Source: Candidatus Thiosymbion ectosymbiont of Catanema sp. Cochon2018
Lineage (GTDB): Bacteria > Pseudomonadota > Gammaproteobacteria > Chromatiales > Chromatiaceae
Assembly (NCBI GenBank): GCA_011392765.1
Contig: WYCW01000001.1
Span: 614,888 to 678,887 of the forward strand
Length of the DNA stretch: 64,000 bases
Direction: 5' to 3'
Numbering within the stretch: the first letter of the stretch is position 1; each line of letters starts with the position of its first letter. A program made the translations under genes and the position numbers. Below the pieces are notes generated by a model, which worked only from the letters and a program-made list of their open reading frames with translations, made no database searches and was not told the origin of the DNA. Shown piece by piece: positions 38,290 to 45,820 of the stretch.

Positions 38290-38541
38290 CTAGGATTCCT
38301 TGACTGCCGCGGACTTTTACAAATGAGTCAAGTTTGTGCACGGCACAAAAACTCACATCTCCTCATGCAGCACTTGGGGGTGTTGTGCCCATTGCTTTTA
38401 TCCGCAGATTACGCAGATTTTCGCAGATTATTTCTATTCTTAATCTGCGAAAATCTGCGTAATCTGCGTAATCTGCGGATAACAAGTTTGTTCGCTGCAC
38501 AAAAAATTCACGCCCCGTCGGTATGAGGCGATGCCTCGTTA
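38290..38541. repeat. 250-bp inverted repeat, left arm
   Basis: Pairs with 50687-50930 in opposite orientation. Shared landmarks are CTAGGATTCCTTGA, AATGAGTCAAGTTTGTGC, the ATCCGCAGATTACGCAG palindrome pair, CAAGTTTGTTCGCTGCAC and the 30-bp GAGGC palindrome. Together the arms enclose the cassette array, the flavoprotein and the dihaem cytochrome. Confidence 0.8.
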
Positions 38542-38687
38542 GCCATTACTTGTCTCAATACTGTATCGCCCGACCAGCGTAGACGCGGCAGCCATAGGGA
38601 CCAAGAATTGATGGAAGTTCGCCGTAGTTACTCGCTCAGGAGACCGAGGCAACAAGTCGTCCGCAGATCTTAACGCATTGTTTCTAA

Positions 38688-38792
38688 TTCTACTTTGTCA
38701 CATTTGGGGTAACTTGCTGATCTTTTTGGATCTCATTGTTTGGCAGATTCCTTTAAGATCGATGGGTTAGCATGGAATGTGACAAAGTAGAA
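38688..38792. mobile_element. 105-bp MITE with 17-bp terminal repeats
   Basis: Perfect ends TTCTACTTTGTCACATT and AATGTGACAAAGTAGAA, flanked by CTAA on both sides (38684-38687 and 38793-38796), a probable 4-bp target duplication. No coding capacity. Confidence 0.75.
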
Positions 38793-38925
38793 CTAAATAC
38801 GTTGATCGAGATATTCATGAATTTGATAAAGAAGCAATCGTTGTGGTATATAAGGCGTTTCGCCGTACTTAAACACGGCGACTCGCCGTCTACTACCTGT
38901 TAGGCAACCAGAATAGGGATTGAGA

Positions 38926-39594
38926 ATGAGCGAGGAAGACACGCGTCCTACGTGCATAATGTGCGCAACGCCGCTTATGTCAGAGCACGTGACGGTGTGC
39001 CATGCATGCCAGAAGTACCAAAAACGTTGGAAAAACTCACTGAACTACTGGGCAGGAATTACGGGAATATTTGCTTTGGTCGCAGGCGCCGTGTCCTTTG
39101 GCGTAAGGCAGTACATAGAGATCAAGGATGCATCTACCCCAAAACTCGTAATCAGTAGTATTGATTTTAAGTACGCAGAGAAGGGCCGGGAGAACCGAAT
39201 ACTGTTATTTAACGGTCACGCATCGCCGGTTTTATTAAAGAATTTATATCTTTGGCATGAATCAGGGAAATATCAAAGCGGTCCAACTTTCGAACTTGAG
39301 GGAATCATTCCGCCAAACTCGTTGAAAGAAATATTCTCTCCTCCGTTTCGCGATAATGAAACTGCGGGAGAAAGATGGAGTTTTCCTCCAGGAGACTATA
39401 GGGCCGGGGTCATCCAGTCGATGGATACCAACTGGACTCGGCGAAAATCTGGCTGGAAATCCGAGCGCTGGGAAAATGGCGATCCCATTTTTGTCGACGC
39501 TAATGTTTCCTATGTAGTACAAGGGCGTCACATGCGTACCTCCGTTACAGTGTGGCAGGGCTTCTCGCACGCTAACGGGAAATTTTGGCGCTAA
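38926..39594 (+). CDS. Cassette gene 1: zinc-ribbon membrane protein
   Basis: 222 residues from ATG 38926. An N-terminal pair of CxxC motifs (CIMC and CHAC, about residues 10-35) looks like a small zinc ribbon. A transmembrane helix follows (ITGIFALVAGAVSFGV, about 47-63), then a soluble domain of about 150 residues with beta character. No family is recognised. It lies 21 bp after the GTTAGGC core and is followed by attC1, the normal layout of an integron cassette. Confidence 0.6.
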   Translation: MSEEDTRPTCIMCATPLMSEHVTVCHACQKYQKRWKNSLNYWAGITGIFALVAGAVSFGVRQYIEIKDASTPKLVISSIDFKYAEKGRENRILLFNGHASPVLLKNLYLWHESGKYQSGPTFELEGIIPPNSLKEIFSPPFRDNETAGERWSFPPGDYRAGVIQSMDTNWTRRKSGWKSERWENGDPIFVDANVSYVVQGRHMRTSVTVWQGFSHANGKFWR

Positions 39595-39659
39595 GCGTGA
39601 AATGTCGATTCAGAAACTAATGTTCAAAAATATGACTGAAAGGAGCGAGACACAATATT

Positions 39660-39740
39660 GCCTAACAAGGCAAATTCACTCGGACAGCAAAAAGCGCCGC
39701 TGCGCTCTGCTTTTTGCTGCCGGGGTTTGCCACGTTAGGC
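39660..39740 (+). repeat. attC site 1
   Basis: R'' GCCTAAC (39660-39666) and R' GTTAGGC (39734-39740) are complementary. In between, CAGCAAAAAGC and GCTTTTTGCTG form the folded stem. 81 bp, in the size range of attC sites. Confidence 0.85.
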
Positions 39741-39743
39741 CCG

Positions 39744-39777
39744 AAAAAAACTAACCCCGGCGTGTAACCGGGGCCAT
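39744..39777 (-). terminator. Terminator for the reversed SymE-like gene
   Basis: On the minus strand CCCCGG/CCGGGG arms (39755-39760 and 39768-39773) are followed by a run of seven U (39744-39750). It lies just after the stop of the minus-strand gene. Confidence 0.7.
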
Positions 39778-39784
39778 AAAACTG

Positions 39785-39985
39785 TCAATCTTCCTCTTGC
39801 GGTACAAGCAGGAGGAAGTTTTTACGTACAATCACCGATAACGGGGTATCAATGGTAAATCCGGCTTTCTCAAGCCAAATGCCTTTGAGTAAGATAAAAG
39901 GGATTGTCGGATTGCCTTTGTGGGATTGGTTTTTAAGGCAATAGTCCCTGTGTCCCTCACGGACTTTGAGGTGGCGTATTTTCAT
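39785..39985 (-). CDS. Cassette gene 2: SymE-like toxin, reversed
   Basis: 66 residues from ATG 39985 with CAGGAGCAAT upstream. The C-terminal part has IPFILLKGIWLEKAGFTID followed by a short beta segment, the conserved part of SymE, an AbrB-fold toxin of type I modules. Unlike most cassette genes it runs against the array and carries its own terminator (39744-39777), so it is likely expressed from its own promoter. An antisense antitoxin RNA was not identified. Confidence 0.65.
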   Translation of the reverse strand: MKIRHLKVREGHRDYCLKNQSHKGNPTIPFILLKGIWLEKAGFTIDTPLSVIVRKNFLLLVPQEED

Positions 39986-40150
39986 GGATTGCTCCTGTTG
40001 CAATTGTCAAGTTGCAGTAAAGAAGCCCAGAAAAAATCTAGGCGGCCAGGAGGTTGACAACAGCAACAGGTACTGCCCTGGGTATTTCCTGCAAGCAGGT
40101 GTTGTATTTCCCAGGCCTCCCGGCCATAGTTCCCGGATTTCGGGCACAAA

Positions 40151-40184
40151 AAAACCGCACTACTTCCGGGGTGCGGTTTTGCCC
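40151..40184. terminator. Strong hairpin with A and T runs on both sides
   Basis: AAAACCGCAC (40151-40160) and GTGCGGTTTT (40171-40180) with a 10-base loop. The A-run before and T-run after make it a candidate bidirectional terminator behind the SymE cassette. Confidence 0.65.
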
Positions 40185-40246
40185 GCCTGTTGGAGTTGTC
40201 AAGCTCCGTGCGGAGGAGCATAGTCATGTTGGTTAGTTCATGTCAA

Positions 40247-40368
40247 GCATAACGCCATGGCCTAACAAAAGGCTCAAGCCGACCGCCTACTGCGCCATCG
40301 AGCTCGGCATTTGATTTCAAGTTTGGTGCATCGGCGCAGTAGGCGTCGGCTTAGCCTTAACGTTATGT
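40247..40368 (+). repeat. attC site 2
   Basis: R'' GCATAAC (40247-40253), or the GCCTAAC 13 bases on, and R' GTTATGT (40362-40368). Inner arms AAGCCGACCGCCTACTGCGCC and GGCGCAGTAGGCGTCGGCTT pair over most of their length. Confidence 0.8.
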
Positions 40369-40581
40369 GCTCGCAGATTAACGCTTTCGGTCATAAGCAG
40401 ACTTTGGCATAGCACCACCGAACGGCGGGGTCATACTGAACTGAGACATTGAGGATTGTAAATCGACTTGGGGCCAGCTTTCTAATTGGTATTGGTGTGA
40501 CTACCGCTGCTATCCGACGGGGTTATTAGTTTCTATTTTTTAATCACGGGTGCGGTCCACTCGTTTACTTTAGGAGTCCAG

Positions 40582-40950
40582 ATGCTCGAGTATTTCACTC
40601 TCATACTTGTATGCCAACTGATCGGCGAGTTTGCGGTAACAACAATGGATGTACCATTTCCCGGCCCAGTTGTCGGTATGGTTTTATTGTTCGTGTTTCT
40701 CTTGCTCAAGGGTGCAGTACCAGAGCAATTAGGGCATGTTTCTAGCGCATTACTGAACAATCTATCTTTGCTGTTTGTTCCAGCCGGTGTGGGCGTGATG
40801 GTGCACTTTGAGCTTCTGGGCACGGACCTGTGGCCGCTATCTGTGGCTCTGGTTGCAAGCACCCTGTTAACGGTTGTGGTTACGACGTTTGTCATGGTGT
40901 TCCTGAATAAACGCACCTCCAAGAGCCGAACAGAAGAAGGCGAGGTCTGA
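40582..40950 (+). CDS. Cassette gene 3a: CidA/LrgA-family holin-like protein
   Basis: 122 residues with four hydrophobic segments. The signatures QLIGEFAVTTMDVPFPGPVVGMVLLF and LLFVPAGVGVMVHFELLG are those of the LrgA/CidA family, small inner-membrane proteins that act like holins and antiholins. ATG 40582 follows TTAGGAGTC. The TGA overlaps the ATG of the next gene (TGATG), so the pair is translated together, as in lrgAB and cidAB operons. A two-gene operon inside one cassette is unusual. Confidence 0.88.
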   Translation: MLEYFTLILVCQLIGEFAVTTMDVPFPGPVVGMVLLFVFLLLKGAVPEQLGHVSSALLNNLSLLFVPAGVGVMVHFELLGTDLWPLSVALVASTLLTVVVTTFVMVFLNKRTSKSRTEEGEV

Positions 40951-41666
40951 TGCAGGAGTTTCGGGATATATGGGTATATCTTAGTGCTAGCCCTCTGCTG
41001 CATCTGACACTCACCCTGATGGCATTCGTGGCGGCTTCATTTGTTTACAGAAAAGCGCAGTTGAATCCGCTGCTGAATCCTGTGTTCCTGAGCGTCATAG
41101 CGATTGTTGCGATTCTGTATGGCACTGACACGAGCTATGAAACCTATTTTAAAGGTGCCCAGTTTGTACATTTTCTTCTTGGTCCCGCCACGGTCGCTCT
41201 CGCCATTCCGTTATACCGGCAGTTTGACCGGGTGCGAAAGTCCGCATTGGCTATATTGGTTAGTCTCGTCTCTGGTGCGATTACAGCCGCGACCAGTGCG
41301 ATACTAATTGCCTGGTTACTCGGTGCGCAACCGGTTTCCATCGTTTCTTTAGCGCCGAAATCGATCACCGCGCCTGTGGCTATGGGTATTTCGGAACAAC
41401 TAGGCGGTTTGCCGTCGCTTACAGCGGTATTAGTTATACTGACCGGCATTACCGGTGCCATGCTAGGTCCAGTTGTTCTCAATCTGCTTAAAGTGCGTGA
41501 TTTGTCGGCACTGGGAATGGCCCTAGGCACTGCGAGCCACGGCATAGGTACAGCACGTGCGATGCAGGTGAACGAATTGGCTGGAGCGTTTTCCGGATTG
41601 GCTATGGGTCTGAACGCCCTCGCAACGGCGATTCTTTTACCGCTTCTTTGGAAATTACTCTACTAA
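40950..41666 (+). CDS. Cassette gene 3b: CidB/LrgB-family membrane protein
   Basis: 238 residues, six or seven membrane helices. Family segments: YGTDTSYETYFKGAQFVHFLLGPATVALAIPLY, LAPKSITAPVAMGISEQLGGLP and LGTASHGIGTARAMQVNE. It partners the LrgA-like protein in control of murein hydrolase activity or in glycolate/pyruvate export, depending on the organism. It shares its start with the stop of 3a and is followed by attC3. Confidence 0.92.
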   Translation: MQEFRDIWVYLSASPLLHLTLTLMAFVAASFVYRKAQLNPLLNPVFLSVIAIVAILYGTDTSYETYFKGAQFVHFLLGPATVALAIPLYRQFDRVRKSALAILVSLVSGAITAATSAILIAWLLGAQPVSIVSLAPKSITAPVAMGISEQLGGLPSLTAVLVILTGITGAMLGPVVLNLLKVRDLSALGMALGTASHGIGTARAMQVNELAGAFSGLAMGLNALATAILLPLLWKLLY

Positions 41667-41740
41667 TTTGCAAAGTCTTTTTATTTCATGCCTTGTCTCA
41701 AAGTAATAGCCCTAAATGGTGTCGAGTATTGTAACTATAC

Positions 41741-41822
41741 ACATAACAAAGCAATTTCAGTCGGACGGAAAAAAGCTCCACTACGTTCCACTTTTTTCCG
41801 CCGCTGAATTGTGACGTTAGCA
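41741..41822 (+). repeat. attC site 3
   Basis: R'' ACATAAC (41741-41747) and R' GTTAGCA (41816-41822). The stem CGGACGGAAAAAAG / CTTTTTTCCGCCG is clear. It closes the LrgAB cassette. Confidence 0.85.
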
Positions 41823-41862
41823 TCTTAAAGCAATTGAGATACAGGTGAAACCTTAAACAATA

Positions 41863-42683
41863 ATGAACCTGAAAAAGCTCAGTAAAACAATATACTTGGA
41901 AGTATTAGTTGTAATCCTAATTGCATTACTCAGCTTTGTATCCTTTAACCACTTCTTCTCTAATACTGAAAGTGGGGGATATTATCAAAATATAATTTCT
42001 GCCTTAATGGGTGCAATTTTCACTGTTGTAATTACTTCTTTTCTATTAAAACAACAGGTAAGAAGTGAGGAGCTAAGAGAACAAAATGTAGAGGTATTTA
42101 AGAAAAAGTAGAAAAATATGAGCAGTTAATAGCACTACTAACAGATGTACTTGAAGATGGTGAAATCACCCATAAAGAAGCAATCTCAATTAAAAAATCA
42201 ATATATGAAATCTCGTTATTTTGTGGAAAAGATACTTTAGATCTTGTCGGAAATTTTCTGAAGCAAGAAATCATCGGGAATTTTGATGAATATGAAAAAA
42301 TAAGTATTCTAGAAATTACCTCAAAAATGAGAGAAGAGCTTCACTTAGAAGGTATAGAGTTATTTGATAAATATGACTTAAAACCAATCGAATTTCTTAT
42401 TGGGTCAAATTTCGATCTCATCCCTTTATATAAGTCATTGTATTCATATTTATTTGAATTAAGGGAAGAAATTGACACAATGTTGTTTGACTTGGAAAAA
42501 GAATACCATGTAACTGCAATAGAAAATCTTGGGAAGTCTATACAGTTTGCTGTAAACAATGATAACTCAGATGAATTAGATATGTATACCGTAGAAGTAG
42601 AGTTTCCAAGTGTAAAAACAAGTGAAGTTACTTTAAACTTCAGAGTTATGAGGCATTCAGGAAAAATAAATGGTAGTGGATAA
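41863..42683 (+). CDS. Cassette gene 4a: membrane-anchored coiled-coil protein, needs a -1 frameshift
   Basis: The first part (82 codons to TAG at 42109) has two hydrophobic helices (EVLVVILIALLSFVS and ISALMGAIFTVVITSFLL), then EELREQNVEVFKKK. A shift of -1 at AAG-AAA-AAG (42100-42108) continues as VEKYEQLIALLTDVLED and stays open to 42683, giving about 272 residues with a helical cytoplasmic domain. This may be programmed frameshifting on GAAAAAG or a one-base deletion in an A-run. No family is recognised. The gene is very AT-rich, unlike the chromosome around it, so it is probably foreign. Confidence 0.5.
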
Positions 42684-42786
42684 ATCCTAAGTGGTGAAAT
42701 CTGCTTGGCTCTTTTCCTCCACCGCTATGATTTGGAACTGAAGACAACAGTCGCATAACCGCACCACTTAGGATTCAACCACTACC
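42672..42786. repeat. 25-bp inverted repeat between cassette genes 4a and 4b
   Basis: Arms 42672-42696 and 42762-42786 agree at 23 of 25 positions (GGTAGTGG...AATCCTAAGTGGTG), with a 65-base middle. It occupies the position where an attC would be expected, but lacks RYYYAAC/GTTRRRY ends. It may be an unusual recombination site, a MITE or a large transcription-terminating fold. Confidence 0.55.
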
Positions 42787-42799
42787 CATAAAAGATCCT

Positions 42800-43306
42800 A
42801 TGAGAAATCTTTCCGACACAACGACTATTTATACCAAGACCCTTAAGACCGTCCGATTGAAAATCCGTCGGGATTTTATCGCCGCTCCCGATGAAGACTT
42901 ACCACAGGTGGGAAGTCCAGACGACGTTCATGAAATATTGAGGGCAATTTTTCGACAACTGGATGACGACCAGGAACATCTAGTACTACTCGTTTTGAAT
43001 ATCTCGCACGATGTCATGGGATATAAAGTGATCTCGTCGGGGACGCAAACGGCAAATCCCGTCGATAGCAAAATTATTTTCCGCAATGCGCTGATGCTTG
43101 GCGCTTCGCGTATTATTTTGGCGCATAACCATCCCGGTGGAAAGCTAACAGCCTCTCCAGCGGATATTCATTTTACAGAAAGAATGATCGAGGCAGGCAA
43201 ATTATTGGACATTCCCATATTGGATCATATTATCACAACGCATACAGGCTATTTATCCTTCCGCGAAGAGAAGCTTTGCGAATTCGAGCCGTTGTGTGGA
43301 AAATAA
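42800..43306 (+). CDS. Cassette gene 4b: RadC/JAB-domain protein
   Basis: 168 residues. The metal-binding JAB1/MPN motif is HNHPGGKLTASPADIHFTERM (about 115-135), with the upstream FRNALMLGASRIILAHNHP context of RadC. The helix-hairpin-helix N-terminus of full RadC is absent. Such short RadC-like proteins are frequent on mobile elements near defence genes; their enzymatic role is not established. AT-rich compared with the host genes. Confidence 0.8.
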   Translation: MRNLSDTTTIYTKTLKTVRLKIRRDFIAAPDEDLPQVGSPDDVHEILRAIFRQLDDDQEHLVLLVLNISHDVMGYKVISSGTQTANPVDSKIIFRNALMLGASRIILAHNHPGGKLTASPADIHFTERMIEAGKLLDIPILDHIITTHTGYLSFREEKLCEFEPLCGK

Positions 43307-43391
43307 TGCGCTTAACAAGGCCCTCAACCGGATGCTACTGCGAAGAAAAGGGACCAGGCTCAATTGATGGATCGTTTTTCACAGCTTATTC

Positions 43392-43495
43392 GCCTAACAT
43401 TTGGCTGCAGGCGACCCAATGCCGCGGTCCGGCTCCTCAACAACTTTCAAGCCTAGTGCCACGCGGCATTGGGCGCCTGAGCCCAAACGTTATAC
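43392..43495 (+). repeat. attC site 4
   Basis: R'' GCCTAAC (43392-43398) and R' GTTATAC (43489-43495), with CAGGCGACCCAATGCCGCG and CGCGGCATTGGGCGCCTG as stem arms. A second left half (CGCTTAAC at 43310-43317) stands 75 bases before, perhaps from a deleted cassette. Confidence 0.8.
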
Positions 43496-43518
43496 TCATC
43501 CAACGTAAGAGGTAAAAC

Positions 43519-44264
43519 ATGAATAAGATTGCAGTTATTGTTTACGGCGATGGCGGAGGTTTAGGAAACTTCAAGGTGTTCGCTGACAGCTTGCATAAGG
43601 AGTTGTTAAAGAAATACACAAAAATTGTCTTGAAATACGTAAACCGAGATACCACGTTTTTTGATGTAATTAATTCTGTTGATAAGAATGATAAGATAGA
43701 AGAATTACACATTTTCTCTCATTCATTGGTGCTGGTCTTTTTTAGGTTACAAAGACCCGACTATTGCGGCCAGACGAGAAGCTGTCTGGTTGGCAGCAGA
43801 TAAAGCGAAGCGGAAAGTAACGTATTTACAAGTCGTAAGAACAGAAATCGGTGCCGTGCAAACTGATGACTTTTTCATCGGCGGAATAACAGCACAAAAA
43901 TCAAAATTGCAGAACAAATTCGGTACAAACGCTTTTATCAAGATATGGGGTTGCAACTCTGGAGTAGAAAACTGGGTATATAGTGACAATGGGGTTGTTG
44001 ATCTGAAAGATACATCGGAGCCGTATTATTGGCGTGCGTTCAACGAGAAAAACACACCAAAACCCAGTATTGCTAAAGCATTAGCGAGGTTTTTTTAACC
44101 GAACTGTATATGGAGCAAAAAGTGGTGCTAGTATCGAAGTAAAACATAAAGGGAAATGGGTAAGCTCTCAGAAATACAAGAATAAAATTGGGCATTGGCC
44201 TTCTGGTAGCTTGCCTCATCGACTAGTGCCTGATAGAGGAGGGTATCATAAATATGCACCTTAA
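43519..44264 (+). pseudogene. Cassette gene 5a: possible caspase/CHAT-like protein, two frameshifts
   Basis: Frame 1 begins MNKIAVIVYGDGGGLGNFK and reaches LHIFSHS. Frame 2 continues SIGAGLFLGYKDPTIAARRE and NAFIKIWGCNSGVENWVYSD to a stop near 44098, and a third stretch (NRTVYGAKSGASIEVKHKGKW) ends at 44264. Both frame changes are at T-runs (about 43738 and 44091). The His in FSHS and the Cys in WGCNSG have the spacing of a caspase-like His-Cys pair, but this is only a motif impression. The ankyrin gene starts inside its last codons. Either a decayed gene or a homopolymer error. Confidence 0.4.
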
Positions 44265-44784
44265 AAGCGTTTTCTTCGTATGCGCCCTAGTGGCTCTACC
44301 CTTGGGATGTGTTTTTTCGTCTGATGATAATTGTGCTCGTTTTGAACATTTGGATAAACAATGCGAAGAAGCCAAGCACGGAACATTGAGTCTTCATATA
44401 GGAAACTACGGCGATCCTTTGACGAACTCTTACTTGTTCGGTTGTGCGGCTTCAGTAGTCATACCCGATGTAAGCATGATTAGCGGGGAAAGTAAGAGCA
44501 AGAGAGAAAGGCTGGCAGAAAAAGTGGAAAAGGCTAAAGTTGCTGACTTTTTGTTATCAAGGGGTATAGATCCAAATTATAAGAATGAATATGGAGATAA
44601 TTTGTTGATGTTAGTTGTTTCTTCCTTTTTGCCTGATGAGTGGAAGGAGGATACTGTTAGAGTGTTAATAAAGAAGGGAGTAAATATTCGTGAGAAAAAT
44701 TCCAATGGGGATACAGTTATGGGTTTAGCAGAACACCGGGGAGCTCCCGGAGTGATTAAGATATTGTCAGAGTATAAAAATTAA
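44254..44784 (+). CDS. Cassette gene 5b: ankyrin-repeat lipoprotein
   Basis: 176 residues. The signal peptide ends in a lipobox (LPLGC, Cys near 19), so it is a predicted lipoprotein. The second half has two ankyrin-like repeats (LLSRGIDPNYKNEYGDNLLML and LIKKGVNIREKNSNGDTVMGLA). Its ATG lies in the last codons of gene 5a, suggesting joint translation. A periplasmic ankyrin protein next to a possible protease could be its immunity partner; that is inference. Confidence 0.65.
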   Translation: MHLKSVFFVCALVALPLGCVFSSDDNCARFEHLDKQCEEAKHGTLSLHIGNYGDPLTNSYLFGCAASVVIPDVSMISGESKSKRERLAEKVEKAKVADFLLSRGIDPNYKNEYGDNLLMLVVSSFLPDEWKEDTVRVLIKKGVNIREKNSNGDTVMGLAEHRGAPGVIKILSEYKN

Positions 44785-44785
44785 G

Positions 44786-44860
44786 GCATAACACTACGCT
44801 CAACCCGACCGACCAAAAGCGCTGCCGCGCTTTGGTCGGCGGGTTAGCTTGGCGTTAGCC
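44786..44860 (+). repeat. attC site 5
   Basis: R'' GCATAAC (44786-44792) and R' GTTAGCC (44854-44860), with CCGACCGACCAAAGCGC-like arms. 75 bp. Very similar to attC6, so these two cassettes may come from one integron lineage. Confidence 0.85.
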
Positions 44861-44901
44861 GGTGAAAATCCGGCATATCAACCACCAAAGAGGAGAAAAA
44901 C

Positions 44902-45081
44902 ATGGAACTAGAAATGTCCAGTGCAGAGAAGAATCGCTTCATGAAAGAAGTGTATAAAGAAACCAACCCCACAAAACCGCACGAGGCGGAAATCATCTCA
45001 TCAATTCTAAAGATCCATACCGGAGAGCATTTTTGGCGCTTCCAATTATCTCGATACAACGATTCCCAGTTATCTATTTGA
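44902..45081 (+). CDS. Cassette gene 6a: small protein before the PIN toxin
   Basis: 59 codons from ATG 44902, preceded by AGAGGAGAAAAAC, a strong ribosome-binding site. It begins MELEMSSAEKNRFMKEVYKE. The last 20 codons overlap, in another frame, what should be the N-terminus of the PIN toxin. The original gene may have ended earlier, before an indel. Possible antitoxin; no family recognised. Confidence 0.4.
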   Translation: MELEMSSAEKNRFMKEVYKETNPTKPHEAEIISSILKIHTGEHFWRFQLSRYNDSQLSI

Positions 45082-45094
45082 TGAAAGGGATAGC

Positions 45095-45505
45095 ATGAGG
45101 ACTTACATCGAGATAACAAAGCGATGGTGGAACCAAGAGCGTCACAGGTTTGATCTATGGATCTCCGAAGAGACCATTGCAGAGCTAAGCTCTGGAGATT
45201 ATCCGAACAAACAACAGATATTAGCTTGCGTATCAGAGATTGCAGTGCTCCCAACTGATGTTTCGCTTGTCGGTATGGTTGACACATACATCAAGAACTA
45301 TTTGATGCCACAGGTACGAACAGGGGACGCTGTCCATTTAGCATATGCGTCGTACTATAAAATTGATTTTCTGCTCACATGGAACTGTAACCATCTGGCC
45401 AATGCGAATAAGAAACAGCACATCAGGATTATCAATAGTCGCATGAATTTATTTACGCCAGAAATAGCAACGCCACTTGAACTCTTTACCGAGACCAACA
45501 CATGA
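45095..45505 (+). CDS. Cassette gene 6b: VapC-like PIN toxin, N-terminus out of reach
   Basis: 136 residues from the first ATG. It carries FDLWISEETIAELSSGD, TGDAVHLAYASYYKIDFLLTWNCNHLANA, the C-terminal two thirds of a PIN ribonuclease. The same frame upstream (45011-45094) encodes NYLDTTIPSYLFDERDS, the family's N-terminal strand with the first catalytic Asp, but has no ATG, GTG or TTG after the stop at 45008. The product as annotated lacks that Asp and may be inactive. Expression would need fusion to 6a or a rare start codon. Confidence 0.6.
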   Translation: MRTYIEITKRWWNQERHRFDLWISEETIAELSSGDYPNKQQILACVSEIAVLPTDVSLVGMVDTYIKNYLMPQVRTGDAVHLAYASYYKIDFLLTWNCNHLANANKKQHIRIINSRMNLFTPEIATPLELFTETNT

Positions 45506-45702
45506 TTACAACGCCCTTACTAGATGAAAAAGACAAGGTACAAAAAAAACTTGAAGCCGATGCTCATCACAATGTGTCTGAGTATTTTGAGCTTGCTCAT
45601 CGAATAGTAGCCGATGTCTCGTCGAAGTATGGCTATCGCTTTAAGTACGGCAACCTCCGAGGAGGAGAGATCGAGCCGGTACAAAAGCACAAGAGCGCCT
45701 AA
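45502..45702 (+). CDS. Cassette gene 6c: small protein coupled to the PIN toxin
   Basis: 66 residues. The start overlaps the toxin stop (ATGA). The sequence MITTPLLDEKDKVQKKLEADAHHNVSEYFE resembles the small partner (M-x-T-T-P-x-L-x-E) that follows this PIN subfamily in other genomes and probably acts as its antitoxin. It ends inside attC6. Confidence 0.55.
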   Translation: MITTPLLDEKDKVQKKLEADAHHNVSEYFELAHRIVADVSSKYGYRFKYGNLRGGEIEPVQKHKSA

Positions 45703-45771
45703 CACGGCGCTCAACCCGACCGCCCAAAGTGCTGGCGCACTTCGGGCGGTCAGGTTAGCTTGGCGTTAGGC
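45697..45771 (+). repeat. attC site 6
   Basis: R'' GCCTAAC (45697-45703) and R' GTTAGGC (45765-45771). Arms CAACCCGACCGCCCAAAGTG and CACTTCGGGCGGTCAGGTT. Its first bases are the last codons of gene 6c. Confidence 0.88.
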
Positions 45772-45820
45772 CCCTCCCTTGCAAATTCACCGCTAACCGT
45801 ATCCATAGAGGAGGTTCAAA

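Larger units (their letters stand above)
38236..38925. other. Region between the P450-like gene and the first cassette
   Basis: Carries one arm of the 250-bp inverted repeat (38290-38541) and a 105-bp MITE (38688-38792). A core-type GTTAGGC (38899-38905) may be the attI or an eroded attC preceding the first cassette gene. No integrase gene is here. Confidence 0.6.

Noticed and set aside
38899-38905. GTTAGGC as a complete attC or attI
   Set aside because: Only the right-hand core is convincing; no matching left half or paired arms were found, so it is mentioned but not called a site.
43310-43317. CGCTTAAC as a separate attC
   Set aside because: Only a left half; no R' core before attC4, so probably a remnant.
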